Shown here piece by piece: positions 1 through 8,624 of a DNA stretch of 64,000 bases. The notes beneath the pieces were generated by a model. The model made no database searches. It was given only the letters and a program-made list of their open reading frames with translations, and was not told the origin of the DNA. Every line of letters begins with the position of its first letter. Position 1 is the stretch's first letter. Origin of the DNA: Azospirillum sp. OGB3 (GTDB lineage Bacteria > Pseudomonadota > Alphaproteobacteria > Azospirillales > Azospirillaceae); the NCBI RefSeq assembly GCF_014192915.1, contig NZ_JACHYN010000004.1, positions 248,001 through 312,000 on the forward strand, in the 5' to 3' direction. The position numbers were made by a program, and so were the translations under genes.

Positions 1-408
1 CGCGGGGTCGTCGGCGGCGCCGTTTCCAGGGCGGTTGCCGAAACGTTTCCAGAAACCGCTCCGCTGGCGGAGTTGCTGGACCCCGAACAGGTGGACAGCG
101 TGGCCGAGGCCCTCGGACCTGAGAACTGGTCCGAGGCCGTGCAGGGCTTCGCGCACACCGCACGGGAGCAGGTGGCGCGGATCAGCGCCGCCCTGACCAG
201 CGGCGAGGAGCACCGCCGCGCCGCCCACACGCTGAAGGGGCTGTCCTGGAACGTGGGGGCGAAGCGGCTGGGCGACCTCGCGCTGGCGCTGGAGAAGGCC
301 CCGCCGAACGAGGCCCTGGCCCTGGCCGGCAGCTTGGAGGGCGTGCTGAAGGACAGCGTCAACGCCCTGTCCGAGCCCTTGTTCGAACCCTCGTCCGAGC
401 CGTTGTGA
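1..408 (+). CDS. C-terminal part of an HPt-domain phosphorelay protein (partial at window start)
   Basis: The frame is open from the first base, so the gene starts outside the window. The visible part is a histidine phosphotransfer domain: the motif AAHTLKGLSWNVGAKRL is the HPt signature, and the phospho-accepting histidine is the codon at 226-228. HPt domains carry phosphoryl groups between receiver domains. A single HPt at the extreme C-terminus after a low-complexity linker is typical of hybrid histidine kinases, but a free-standing HPt cannot be excluded because the upstream part is missing. An internal TTG at 73 is not a convincing start because no ribosome binding site precedes it. The stop codon lies in the loop of a strong hairpin (388-422). 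Confidence 0.75.
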   Translation, partial: RGVVGGAVSRAVAETFPETAPLAELLDPEQVDSVAEALGPENWSEAVQGFAHTAREQVARISAALTSGEEHRRAAHTLKGLSWNVGAKRLGDLALALEKAPPNEALALAGSLEGVLKDSVNALSEPLFEPSSEPL

Positions 409-422
409 GGCTCGGACGAGGG
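388..422. terminator. Bidirectional terminator-like hairpin between converging genes
   Basis: A perfect 14-bp inverted repeat (388-401 with 409-422) has a 7-base loop that contains the stop codon of the HPt gene. It sits between two converging genes, the HPt gene and proX, and could stop transcription in both directions. There is no T-tract on either side, so it may not be a classical intrinsic terminator. Confidence 0.6.
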
Positions 423-433
423 ACCTGGGCCTG

Positions 434-1330
434 TTAGGAGGCCGGCATCTCGCCGGTCACCCAATAGTCCACCCGCTGCTTGTTGCTGGCGATGTAATTG
501 TCGATCGCCTTGTCATAGGAGCTGGCGTCGGCCTCCAGCATGATCTTCTCCAGATCCTCCAGCGGCAGGTACATCCGCGTCAGGAACTCGGCGACCTTGG
601 GGTGTTCCTGGTAGAAGTTCTTGCGGGCCATAACGTGGACGCGCTCCAGTCCGCCCAGAGAGCCCTTCGGGTCCTCCAGGTAGCGCAGCTTCCACTTGGC
701 GAACATCCAGTGCGGGCTCCAGGCGGTGACGGCGATCCAGTCCTCGCGCCGCTCGGCGCGGCCGAGCGCGGCGGTCATCGCCGCACCGCTGGCCGAGACC
801 AGCTCGTAGTCGTTGAGGCCGTAGTCCTTCAGCGCCTTCTCCGACGCCTGCATCAGGCCCGAACCGGGGTCGATGCCCTGGATCTTGCCCTTCAGCTTCT
901 CGCGGATCTCCGGCTTGGCGAGGTCGGCGATGGTCTTCACCTGATCCTCCGGCACATAGTCCGGCACGGCCCAGCCCAGGCGGGCGCGGGTGTAGAGCAT
1001 GCCCAGCGGCACGATGTCCTTGCCCACCTTGTCCAGGTAGGAGGCGTGGGTGGTCGGCAGCCAGGACATCATCATGAAGTCGAGGTCGCCCTTGGCGAGC
1101 CCCTGATACTGCAGGCCGATGTCGGCAAGCACCAGCTCGACCGGCTGATCCAGCCGTTCCTGGATGAGGCGCTGGGCGAGCTTGGTCACCGCCTCGGCGT
1201 CGGACCAGGCGGTCCAGCCGATGCGGACCGGCTTTTTGTCCTCCGCGGCAAAACCGGCGGAGGACAGGGCGGTGCTGCCGATCACGGCGGCGACGCCGAG
1301 GGCCATCATCTTCAGAAACGTGCGTCTCAT
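434..1330 (-). CDS. proX: Glycine betaine/proline ABC transporter substrate-binding protein
   Basis: Periplasmic binding protein of an OpuA/ProU-type importer for glycine betaine, proline betaine or related quaternary amines (298 aa). Residues 1-28 form a signal peptide (basic MRRTFLK start, hydrophobic core, cleavage near GFAAE). The mature part matches the OpuAC family, with VRIGWTAWSDAE near the N-terminus and a tryptophan-rich binding region (WTAWS, SWLPTTH, WSPHWMFAKW). Such tryptophans form the aromatic cage for the quaternary ammonium group in this family. The start at 1330 is preceded by AAAGGA about eight bases upstream. It is the last gene of proVWX, 41 bases after proW. Which betaine is bound cannot be read from the sequence. 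Confidence 0.88.
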   Translation of the reverse strand: MRRTFLKMMALGVAAVIGSTALSSAGFAAEDKKPVRIGWTAWSDAEAVTKLAQRLIQERLDQPVELVLADIGLQYQGLAKGDLDFMMMSWLPTTHASYLDKVGKDIVPLGMLYTRARLGWAVPDYVPEDQVKTIADLAKPEIREKLKGKIQGIDPGSGLMQASEKALKDYGLNDYELVSASGAAMTAALGRAERREDWIAVTAWSPHWMFAKWKLRYLEDPKGSLGGLERVHVMARKNFYQEHPKVAEFLTRMYLPLEDLEKIMLEADASSYDKAIDNYIASNKQRVDYWVTGEMPAS

Positions 1331-1371
1331 GCAGAAAATCCTTTGTTTTGTATGGTTTTGGGGATGGCGGT

Positions 1372-2310
1372 TCATCCCGCTTCCGTGACTCCGTGCGTGG
1401 GAGACAGGTGCGCGTCGTCCTTCGGCTGCGCCGCGCGGCGGCGGCTCAGCAGGGAGCGCAAGGCGGACCGGGGGGAGCGTCCCCCCGCGTCCGGGGTTCC
1501 GAAACTCTGGGTGATGCGGTCGAGCAGGATCGCCAGGATCACCACGGCCAGCCCGCCCTCGACGCCGAGGCCGATGTCCAGCCGCTGGATGCCGCGCAGC
1601 ACCTCGTTGCCGACGCCGCCCGCCCCGATCATCGAGGCGATGACGACCATCGACAGCGACAGCATGATGGTCTGGTTGATGCCCGCCATGATCGACGGCA
1701 GCGCGGTCGGCATCTGCACCTTGAAGAGGAGCTGGCGCGGCGTGCAGCCGAAGGCGAGACCGGCCTCGACCAGCTCGTGCGGGACCTGCCGGATGCCCAG
1801 GCTGGTCAGGCGGACGACCGGCGGCATGGCGAAGATGATCGTCGCGATGATCCCCGGCACGCGGCCCAGCCCGAACAGCATGGCCGCCGGGATCAGGTAG
1901 ACGAAGGCCGGCATGGTCTGCATCAGGTCGAGCGCGGGGCGCACCACCGTTTCCACCCGGTCGTTGCGCGCGGCGACGATGCCCAGCGGAACGCCGATGG
2001 TCAGGGCGATGGCGGTCGCCGTCAGCACGAGCGCCAGCGTGTCCACCGTCTGATGCCACATGCCCAGCCCGGCGACGACGAACAGCGCGGCCGCGGCGAA
2101 CAGCGCGAAGCGCCAGCCGTTCCGCCACAGCCCGATCAGCACCACGATGGCGGCCAGCGCCACGCCGGGCAGCGCGGTCAGGGCGGACTGGACGCCGTCG
2201 GCGACCGCGCCGACCACGAGGTCGATGCCGTCGAACAGCCATTGCGCGTGGTCCAGGAGGAACATCACGGCGGCGTCGGCCCAATCGCCGATGGGAAGCT
2301 TGAACTCCAT
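1372..2310 (-). CDS. proW: Glycine betaine/proline ABC transporter permease
   Basis: Inner-membrane permease of the ProU/OpuA family (312 aa) with six or more hydrophobic segments. The binding-protein-dependent transport loop is visible as the stretch around LRGIQRLDIGLGVEGG, preceded by the conserved EAGLAFGCTPRQLLFKVQ motif that contacts the ATPase. The start ATG at 2310 lies two bases after the proV stop, so translation is probably coupled. The C-terminus (after DRITQSFG) is arginine-rich and looks like a non-conserved tail. Together with ProV and ProX it would import compatible solutes. Confidence 0.88.
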   Translation of the reverse strand: MEFKLPIGDWADAAVMFLLDHAQWLFDGIDLVVGAVADGVQSALTALPGVALAAIVVLIGLWRNGWRFALFAAAALFVVAGLGMWHQTVDTLALVLTATAIALTIGVPLGIVAARNDRVETVVRPALDLMQTMPAFVYLIPAAMLFGLGRVPGIIATIIFAMPPVVRLTSLGIRQVPHELVEAGLAFGCTPRQLLFKVQMPTALPSIMAGINQTIMLSLSMVVIASMIGAGGVGNEVLRGIQRLDIGLGVEGGLAVVILAILLDRITQSFGTPDAGGRSPRSALRSLLSRRRAAQPKDDAHLSPTHGVTEAG

Positions 2311-2312
2311 GG

Positions 2313-3509
2313 TCAGCGCGTCCGTCCAAGGGTTTCCAGATAGGCGGTCTTGGAGATCGCCCCGACATAGGCGCCCTGCCCATCCACCACCGGCAGCGGG
2401 CACGGGGCCGACGCGATGCGCGGCAGCACCTCGTCCATCGGCAGGTCGACGGGCACCGGCTCGATGCCCGGCAGCAGCGCCTCGTCCAGCGTGGCGGAGC
2501 CGTTATGCCGCTCGATGGCGGTGACCAGCGTCTCCACCGACACCACGCCGTGGAAACGGCGGCGGCCGTCCTGGACATAACCGAACTCGCGGTCGCGCTC
2601 GCGCAGCTGGCGGACGGCGGCGCGCGGGCCTTCGCCGGTGTGGCGGATCAGCGTCACCTGATCGCGCCGGGCGATGTCGCCCGCCGTCAGGATCTTGGTG
2701 ACGTCGATGTTGCGGAAGAAGGAGCGGACGTAGTCGTTGGCCGGCTGCTTCAGGATCTCGTCCGGGCGCCCGACCTGGATGATCCGGCCGCCTTCCATGA
2801 TCGCCAGCCGGTCGCCGATGCGGATCGCCTCGTCCAGGTCGTGGCTGATGAAGACGATGGTGCGCTGCCGTTCGGCCTGAAGGCGCAGCAGTTCGTCCTG
2901 CATCTCCGTCCGGATCAGCGGGTCGAGGGCCGAGAAGGCCTCGTCCATCAGCAGGACGGAAGGCTCGTTGGCGAGCGCGCGGGCCAGCCCGACGCGCTGC
3001 TGCATGCCGCCCGACAGCTCCCGCGGGAAGCTCTCCGCGTAAGCGCCGAGGCCGACCGCGTCCAGCGCCTGCTGTGCCTTGTCGCGACGCGCCTTCAGGC
3101 TTTCCCCGGCGATCTCCAGCCCGAAGGCGGCGTTCTCCCACACCCGTAGGTGCGGAAGCAGGGCGAAGGACTGGAACACCATGCCCAGGTCGCGCCGCCG
3201 CAGCTCGGTCAGCTCGGCGCGCGACAGCTTGGTGATGTCCCGGCCGTCGATCCGGATCTCGCCCGCGGTCGGGTCGATCAGCCGGTTGAGCATCCGGACC
3301 AGCGTCGATTTGCCGGAGCCCGACAGGCCCATGATGACGAAGATTTCACCAGCCTCGACCTCGAAACTGGCGTCGAGGACGCCGACGGTCTGGCCGGTGC
3401 GTTTGAAGATCTCTTCTTTGGAAAGACCCGCCTTCAGCAGGTCGAGCGCCTGACGTGGGTGGCGCCCGAAAATCCGGGTGACGCCGTTTACGGCGATTTT
3501 CGCGGTCAT
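2313..3509 (-). CDS. proV: Glycine betaine/proline ABC transporter ATP-binding protein
   Basis: ATPase subunit of the ProVWX importer (398 aa). Walker A is GLSGSGKST at residues 61-69, the ABC signature is LSGGMQQRV, and Walker B is [12 protein letters not shown]. The N-terminal extension of about 40 residues ([21 protein letters not shown]) is specific to ProV/OpuAA ATPases. The C-terminal roughly 120 residues hold CBS-type sequence (GVVSVETLV and [15 protein letters not shown]), which in this family senses ionic strength. The start at 3509 has GGAGG just upstream. First gene of the operon; its promoter should lie in the AT-richer region to its right. Confidence 0.9.
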   Translation of the reverse strand: MTAKIAVNGVTRIFGRHPRQALDLLKAGLSKEEIFKRTGQTVGVLDASFEVEAGEIFVIMGLSGSGKSTLVRMLNRLIDPTAGEIRIDGRDITKLSRAELTELRRRDLGMVFQSFALLPHLRVWENAAFGLEIAGESLKARRDKAQQALDAVGLGAYAESFPRELSGGMQQRVGLARALANEPSVLLMDEAFSALDPLIRTEMQDELLRLQAERQRTIVFISHDLDEAIRIGDRLAIMEGGRIIQVGRPDEILKQPANDYVRSFFRNIDVTKILTAGDIARRDQVTLIRHTGEGPRAAVRQLRERDREFGYVQDGRRRFHGVVSVETLVTAIERHNGSATLDEALLPGIEPVPVDLPMDEVLPRIASAPCPLPVVDGQGAYVGAISKTAYLETLGRTR

Positions 3510-4263
3510 CCGCTGATGCCTCCGCTCTTGGCAAAATGCGTGTGGTTCCGGAGCCCGAACGGGACCGGTCCGTCTTGCAGCCTTCATTGGAAGCAGGGGG
3601 AAGCAGGGGCGCGCCGGGGTGGAGAGGCACGCAAGGCAAGGACTTTCGTCCGCACGCCAGCAATTTTGACAGCCGCGTTGCGACTGCCTCCCGCCAACCA
3701 CAGGGAAAGTAAAGTTACATGAGAAAACGCAAAAACAGCGAAGACTCATGAAATCGAAGGCCATATGAACAAGAAAACAGATTTATCTATGCATGCATAC
3801 CGATGTCACCTCTGAAACAGACTGGGGTTATAGGGAAATGCGCACAGGGAATGGCGCTCCTGAAGCGCGTTCAAGAGAGCAATTCCTGGTCGCCACTAAC
3901 AAGAGGCTAACAAACTTTAGGGGAGATTTGAAGCCTTTTTGTGTCTCGGTTGGATGTGGCACCGGATCAATGTCGTTCAAGCGTGAATTTAAAGGCTTAT
4001 TATCCTAATTTTTTGGCTTTGTCCCTCTCCCGCCCCGGGAGAGGGTGCCCGCGCAAGCGGGCGGGTGAGGGTTGTCCGAGGATCAAGCGCCGATCGTTGG
4101 CGGCACCCTCACCCTTCCCACGCTTCGCGCGGGCCCCTTCCCTCTCCCGGGGCGGGAGAGGGATTTCCAAAAGCGCCCCGCAGCGACCGGCGTGTTGTGG
4201 CGGAGGGCCGGTTGCGGCACCATGTTCGGCATGTCTTCCGTTTCCGGTCAGCAAGGGGCCTTG
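3510..4263. other. Long AT-richer intergenic region upstream of proV
   Basis: About 750 bases between the divergent proV and the M3 peptidase gene. The part near proV (3510-4010) is clearly lower in GC than the genes and presumably holds the proV promoter. It contains a perfect 12-bp palindrome TATGCATGCATA (3788-3799), of unknown meaning. The part near the peptidase holds a palindromic repeat element (4023-4162). A 71-codon open frame at 3793-4008 has no ribosome binding site and no recognisable product and is not counted as a gene. Confidence 0.5.
4023..4162. repeat. 140-bp palindromic intergenic element, copy 1
   Basis: The ends are a 23-bp inverted repeat (4023-4045 with 4140-4162), perfect and C/G-rich, beginning CCCTCTCCC; each arm is itself nearly self-complementary. 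Between the arms are further complementary blocks around GTGAGGGTTG and CACCCTCACCC. A second copy in reverse orientation lies at 7665-7802 with the same 23-bp arms. It has the form of a REP/BIME-like or non-autonomous repeat rather than an insertion sequence; no open frame or flanking duplication was found. Confidence 0.7.
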
Positions 4264-6303
4264 ATGAGCAACCCGTTCTTCGAAACCTGGACCACGCCCT
4301 TCGGCCTGCCGCCCTTCGACCGCATCCAGGCCGAGCATTTTCCGCCCGCCTTCGACCATGGCATGGCGGAGAACATCGCGGAGATCGCGGCGATCACCGG
4401 AAACCCCGACGCCCCGACCTTCGCCAACACCATCGAAGCGATGGAGCGCAGCGGGCGCTTCCTGAACCGGGTCGGCGGCGTGTTCTGGAATTTGAACTCC
4501 AGCAACACCACCGACGCGCTGGAGACCATCGCCCGCGACTACGCGCCGAAATTCGCCCAACATTCCATGCGCATCGCGCTGGACCCGGCGCTGTTCGCCC
4601 GCGTCGCCGACCTCTACGAGCGGCGCGGCACGCTGGACCTCGCCCCCGACCAGTTGCGCCTGCTGGAGCGCCAGCATCTGGGTTTCGTGCGCAGCGGCGC
4701 GCTGCTGCCGCCGGACGCCAAGGCGCGGATGACCGCGATCACCGAGCGGCTGGCGACCCTGCACACGCTGTTCGGCCAGAACGTGCTGCACGACGAGAAG
4801 GACTGGCAGCTCGTCCTGGAGGAGAGCGACCTCGCCGGCCTGCCCGACTTCGCGCACAACGCCGCCGCCCAGGCCGCCAAGGAGCGCGGGCAGGAGGGCA
4901 AGTACGTCATCACGCTGGCCCGCTCCTCGGTGGAGCCGTTCCTGACCTTCTCGGCCCGCCGCGACCTGCGTCAGGTGGCCTACGAAGCCTGGATCCGCCG
5001 CGGCGAGCATGAGGGCGAGCACGACAACCGCCCGCTGATCCGGGAGATCGTCGCGCTGCGCACCGAGCAGGCCAAGCTGATGGGCTACGCCAGCTACGCC
5101 GATTTCAAGCTGGACGACAGCATGGCGAAGGACACCTCCGCCGTCGAACGGCTGCTGCTGCAGGTCTGGGGTCCGGCCAAGGAGAAGGCCGCCGCCGAGC
5201 GCGCGGAGCTTCAGGACTGCGCCCGGGCGGAGGGCATGAACGAGCCGATCGCCCCCTGGGACTGGCGCTACTACGCGGAGAAAGTGCGGCAGGCCAAGTA
5301 CGATATCGACGAAGCGGAGGTGAAGCCCTACTTCGTGCTGGAGAACATGGTGCGCGCGGCCTTCGACACCGCGGGGCGCCTGTTCGGGCTGACCTTCACC
5401 GAGCGCCCCGACCTGCCGGTCTACCACCCGGACGTCCGCGTCTACGAGGTGACGGAAAAGGACGGGCGGCATGTCGGCATCTTCCTGCACGACAACTTCG
5501 CCCGGTCGTCCAAGCGCTCCGGCGCCTGGATGAGCAGCTACCGCGACCAGGAGAATTTCGACGGGGCGGTGTCGCCGATCATCGTCAACAACAACAACTT
5601 CTCGAAGGGCGAGCCGACGCTCCTCAGCTTCGACGACGCCGAGACGCTGTTCCACGAATTCGGCCATTTCCTGCACGGCTGCCTCAGCGACGTCCGCTAC
5701 CCGAGCCAGTCCGGCACCTCGGTGCGCCGTGACTTCGTGGAGCTGCCCTCGCAGATCTACGAGCACTGGCTGGCGGTTCCGGAAACGCTGTCGACCTACG
5801 CCCGGCACCACCAGACCGGGGAGCCGATCCCGCAGGACCTGCTGCGCCGCCTGCTCGCCGCCCGCAACTTCAACCAGGGTTTCGGCACGGTGGAGTACAC
5901 CGCGGCGGCGCTGCTCGATCTGGAGTTCCACACCCGCAGCGACGCCGCCGACACGGATGTCGCCGCCTTCGAGCGGTCGGTGCTGGACAAGATCGGCATG
6001 CCGGCGGAAATCGCCGTGCGCCACCGCCCGACCCATTTCCAGCACCTGTTCGCCGGCAGCGGCTACGCCGCAAGCTATTACGCCTATCTGTGGGCCGAGG
6101 TGCTCGACGCCGACGGCTTCGAGGCGTTCCTTGAGGCGGGAAACCCCTTCGATCCCGACCTTGCGGCGAAGCTGAAGACGATCTATTCGTCGGGCGACAC
6201 CCGCGACCCGATGGAGCTCTACACCGCCTTCCGCGGACGCGAGCCGCGCATCGAGGCGCTTCTCAAGCACCGGGGCCTGACCCAATCGCTCGGGGACGCC
6301 TGA
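4264..6303 (+). CDS. dcp: M3 family oligopeptidase (peptidyl-dipeptidase Dcp-type)
   Basis: Zinc metallopeptidase of the M3A family (679 aa, the usual length), probably cytoplasmic, degrading short peptides. The zinc site is HEFGH at residues 464-468 with the third ligand expected at Glu493 (DFVELPSQ). The N-terminal sequence NPFFETWTTPFGLPPFDRI and FANTIEAMERSG is typical of peptidyl-dipeptidase Dcp and oligopeptidase A; Dcp is favoured but the two are hard to separate. The chosen start at 4264 has AAGGGG a few bases upstream. An in-frame ATG at 4222 would add 14 residues. No signal peptide. It stands alone between two palindromic repeat elements' neighbourhoods and hutD. Confidence 0.88.
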   Translation: MSNPFFETWTTPFGLPPFDRIQAEHFPPAFDHGMAENIAEIAAITGNPDAPTFANTIEAMERSGRFLNRVGGVFWNLNSSNTTDALETIARDYAPKFAQHSMRIALDPALFARVADLYERRGTLDLAPDQLRLLERQHLGFVRSGALLPPDAKARMTAITERLATLHTLFGQNVLHDEKDWQLVLEESDLAGLPDFAHNAAAQAAKERGQEGKYVITLARSSVEPFLTFSARRDLRQVAYEAWIRRGEHEGEHDNRPLIREIVALRTEQAKLMGYASYADFKLDDSMAKDTSAVERLLLQVWGPAKEKAAAERAELQDCARAEGMNEPIAPWDWRYYAEKVRQAKYDIDEAEVKPYFVLENMVRAAFDTAGRLFGLTFTERPDLPVYHPDVRVYEVTEKDGRHVGIFLHDNFARSSKRSGAWMSSYRDQENFDGAVSPIIVNNNNFSKGEPTLLSFDDAETLFHEFGHFLHGCLSDVRYPSQSGTSVRRDFVELPSQIYEHWLAVPETLSTYARHHQTGEPIPQDLLRRLLAARNFNQGFGTVEYTAAALLDLEFHTRSDAADTDVAAFERSVLDKIGMPAEIAVRHRPTHFQHLFAGSGYAASYYAYLWAEVLDADGFEAFLEAGNPFDPDLAAKLKTIYSSGDTRDPMELYTAFRGREPRIEALLKHRGLTQSLGDA

Positions 6304-6392
6304 CGCGCCGTCCATCGGCGCCGTACAAACGATCACGAGGACAAGGGACGGGGGATGGGCCGGACGCCCTCCCCCGCCCCGTGAGGATTCTG

Positions 6393-6968
6393 ATGGCTGT
6401 TTCTCTTCTCGACCCCGCCCGCTACCGCCGCATGCCCTGGAAGAACGGCGGCGGGACCACCACCGAGATCGCCCTCCAGGAACTGCCCGGCACCGCCGGC
6501 CGCTTCCTCTGGCGGGTCAGCATCGCCGACGTGGCGCAGGCTGGCCCCTTCTCCGCTTTTACCGGCTGCGAGCGGCTGATCGCCGTGGTCGAGGGTGCCG
6601 GCATGCGGCTGACCGTGGACGGCGTCCCGGCGACCGTGACCAGCCGCGCCGACCCCTTCCGCTTCTCCGGCGACGCCGTGGTGGATTGCGCCCTGCTGGA
6701 CGGGCCGATCCGCGACTTCAACCTGATCTTCGACCGCGAGCGGGCCGACGCGCGGCTCGACATCCTGCCGGCCGACAAGGCCGCGGACATTCCGGCCGGC
6801 GGCGTGGCGTTGGTCCACGCGCTGGCCGGCGAGGTGATCCTGCGCACCGGGGACAGCGTGGCGCGGGTGTCGCCGGGCTGGACCGCCCGTCTGGACGACA
6901 CCGCCGCCACGCTGGAAACCGGGCCGGGGGCCTGCGCCGTCCTCGCCCGCGTCGCGGCGCGCGGGTAA
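6393..6968 (+). CDS. hutD: HutD family protein
   Basis: HutD/Ves family cupin-like protein (191 aa). The signature is near the start: YRRMPWKNGGGTTTEIA, followed by WRVSIADVAQAGPFSAFTG. The family is found with histidine utilisation genes in many proteobacteria; its proposed role is a governor that limits histidine breakdown, but the biochemical function is not settled. The ATG at 6393 is preferred over the GTG at 6381 because GAGGA lies six bases upstream. The hutGF genes are about 2 kb downstream on the other strand, so this hutD is near but not in their operon. Confidence 0.85.
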   Translation: MAVSLLDPARYRRMPWKNGGGTTTEIALQELPGTAGRFLWRVSIADVAQAGPFSAFTGCERLIAVVEGAGMRLTVDGVPATVTSRADPFRFSGDAVVDCALLDGPIRDFNLIFDRERADARLDILPADKAADIPAGGVALVHALAGEVILRTGDSVARVSPGWTARLDDTAATLETGPGACAVLARVAARG

Positions 6969-6986
6969 ATCTGTCCGGACGAGGGG

Positions 6987-7595
6987 TTACGGCGCCTTCC
7001 GGCAGGTCATCTCCGGAACGCCGTAGCCCCAGGTCACCCGCGCTTCGCCCTGATGCTCCCAGAAGCTCTCGTTGCGGCCCTGGTAGCGGGCGCCGGACGC
7101 CGCCGGCTGTCCGACCATCAACGACACCTCGTCGCCGCGCTCGGCGATCATCGTCGGCGGGTCGGTTTCGAAGAAGGTGGTGGTCAGCTCGTTGGCCGCT
7201 TGGCCGTCGCAGGCGAAGCGGACCGGGCCGATCGAGGGCACCAGCCGGTACTTGGCCTGAAGCTCGGCGATGCGCAGGCGGTAGTGCTCCTCGACGCAGG
7301 CGCGGCGGTCGCCGGCCTTCCAGCAGTCGTTCCGGCCCTTGATCCAGCCGCGCTGTTCCGCCTTCAGCACCGACGGACGCTCGTTCGCCGCCTTGCCCGT
7401 GGCTTCGCCGTAGACCTCAGCCAGCTTGCGGTCGAGCGCCGACAGAGCGGCGTCGGTGCAGACCATCTGCTCGATGCTGCCCGCCTCCACCGTGGCGCAG
7501 GAGAAGGAGGGGCCGGCGGTTTCTGCGGCGAGGGCGGTGCTGCCCCATGCCACCGCCATAAAGACGATCAACAGGGCGTCGCGACATGCACGCAT
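6987..7595 (-). CDS. Secreted LprI-like plus MliC-like lysozyme-inhibitor domain protein
   Basis: A 202-residue protein with an N-terminal signal peptide (residues 1-24, cleavage near ALAAE). Residues about 30-110 resemble the LprI/DUF1311 domain (CATVEAGSIEQMVCTDAALSALD and a WIKGRNDCW motif with conserved cysteines). Residues about 125-190 resemble the MliC/PliC inhibitor of C-type lysozymes (VRFACDGQAA, then LMVGQPAASGARYQG, then ESFWEHQGEARVTW). MliC proteins protect periplasmic peptidoglycan from host lysozyme. There is no lipobox, so the protein should be soluble in the periplasm. The MliC SAxGAxY signature is clear; inhibition itself is inferred from the family. Confidence 0.75.
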   Translation of the reverse strand: MRACRDALLIVFMAVAWGSTALAAETAGPSFSCATVEAGSIEQMVCTDAALSALDRKLAEVYGEATGKAANERPSVLKAEQRGWIKGRNDCWKAGDRRACVEEHYRLRIAELQAKYRLVPSIGPVRFACDGQAANELTTTFFETDPPTMIAERGDEVSLMVGQPAASGARYQGRNESFWEHQGEARVTWGYGVPEMTCRKAP

Positions 7596-7664
7596 GGGGC
7601 CTCTCCCGTCCGTTTCTCAGGGCATGGTCAGCATGCCGTGTTCCGGGTCCCGGGAAAAGACATC

Positions 7665-7802
7665 CCCTCTCCCGCCCCGGGAGAGGGAAGGGGCCCACGC
7701 GAAGCGTGGGAAGGGTGAGGGTTCAGCAACGGGCAGGCGCCCTGATCCTCGCGCAACCCTCACCCGGCCCTCCGGGCCACCCTCTCCCGGGGCGGGAGAG
7801 GG
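7665..7802. repeat. Palindromic intergenic element, copy 2 (inverted relative to copy 1)
   Basis: The terminal 23-bp inverted repeats (7665-7687 and 7780-7802) are identical to those of the copy at 4023-4162. Read on the opposite strand, the interior follows the first copy closely (GAAGCGTGGGAAGGGTGAGGG and CTGATCCTCG blocks), with a more divergent centre. It lies between the lysozyme-inhibitor-like gene and the 3' end of the iclR gene. Confidence 0.7.
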
Positions 7803-7835
7803 ATTTGGGGGCGACCGCTTCGCCGTGCCCACTGC

Positions 7836-8624
7836 TCAATCGCGCGGCAGATAGCCGAGCTGGTGCGAGATCGCGTCCGCCGTCTCCACCACCTTGGTCC
7901 GCAGATGGTCGAGCGTGGCGGGCTGGTCCATCACGGCGCTGGGGCCGGAGAGGTTGATGGCGGCGATGACCTCCCTTCGGTGGTCGCGAATGGCCGCCGC
8001 GATGGCGACGATCCCCGACACGAAGGAGGAGCGGTTCATCGTCCACCCGCGCTTGCGGTCCTCCGCCACCTCCTGGATCAGCGAGGTCAGGGTGACCGCC
8101 GTGGTGTCGCTGTAGCGGTCCAGCCGCACGCCGGTGTAGAGCTGCGCGATGGCCTCGTCACTGAGGCCGCTCAGCAGCATCCGCCCCATCGCGGTGGCGT
8201 GGGCCGGCAGGCGGTAGCCGACCGCGATGTTGCTCGACAGCGTCATGTGCGAGTGCGCGCGGTAGACGTAGACGATCTCCGTCCCGTCGCGCACCGCCAT
8301 GTGGGCGGAGATCTGCGTGCTGTCGCGCAGCCCGTCGATGTAGGGGATCGCCACCTCGATCCCGTCCAGCCCCGACAGGTAATGGTAGCCGAGCTGCATC
8401 GACCGCGGCGCCAGGCGGTAGGACTTGCCGTCCCCCACCCGCCCGATGTAGCCGAGATGCTCCAGCGTGAAGACCAGCCGGTAGGCCGAGGCCCGCCCGA
8501 TCCCCAGCGCCTTGGCGATGTCGGTCAGGGACAGGGTCCGGCGCTGCGGCGTGAACAGCTCCAGAATGGCCAGCCCGCGCTGCAGCGCCGGGGCGATGTA
8601 GGTGTTCGGATCGGTCTCGCTCAT
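7836..8624 (-). CDS. IclR family transcriptional regulator
   Basis: 262-residue regulator. Residues 10-70 form the IclR winged helix (ALQRGLAILELF, LSLTDIAKALGIGRASAYRLVFTLEHLGYI) and residues 80-255 the effector-binding domain (LSSNIAVGYRLPAHATAMGRMLLS, RSSFVSGIVAIAAAIRD, AAINLSGP). The start codon overlaps the hutF stop by four bases (ATGA), so it is the third gene of a hutG-hutF-iclR unit. This placement suggests it controls histidine or formyl-/formimino-glutamate use. Two matching 16-bp inverted repeats upstream of hutG are candidate operators. hut genes are more usually regulated by HutC (GntR), so an IclR protein here is notable. Confidence 0.9.
   Translation of the reverse strand: MSETDPNTYIAPALQRGLAILELFTPQRRTLSLTDIAKALGIGRASAYRLVFTLEHLGYIGRVGDGKSYRLAPRSMQLGYHYLSGLDGIEVAIPYIDGLRDSTQISAHMAVRDGTEIVYVYRAHSHMTLSSNIAVGYRLPAHATAMGRMLLSGLSDEAIAQLYTGVRLDRYSDTTAVTLTSLIQEVAEDRKRGWTMNRSSFVSGIVAIAAAIRDHRREVIAAINLSGPSAVMDQPATLDHLRTKVVETADAISHQLGYLPRD

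Noticed and set aside
3788..3799. TATGCATGCATA palindrome upstream of proV as a betaine-regulator site
   Set aside because: It is a simple alternating sequence that can arise by chance in AT-rich DNA, and no second copy or local regulator gene was found.
3793..4008. 71-codon frame upstream of the M3 peptidase gene
   Set aside because: No ribosome binding site, AT-rich non-coding composition, no recognisable product.
4000..6336. 778-codon minus-strand open frame opposite the M3 peptidase gene
   Set aside because: It is the antisense shadow of a gene with clear metalloprotease motifs; GC-rich DNA keeps such frames open. Its product is a low-complexity Gly/Arg/Leu-rich sequence without a domain.
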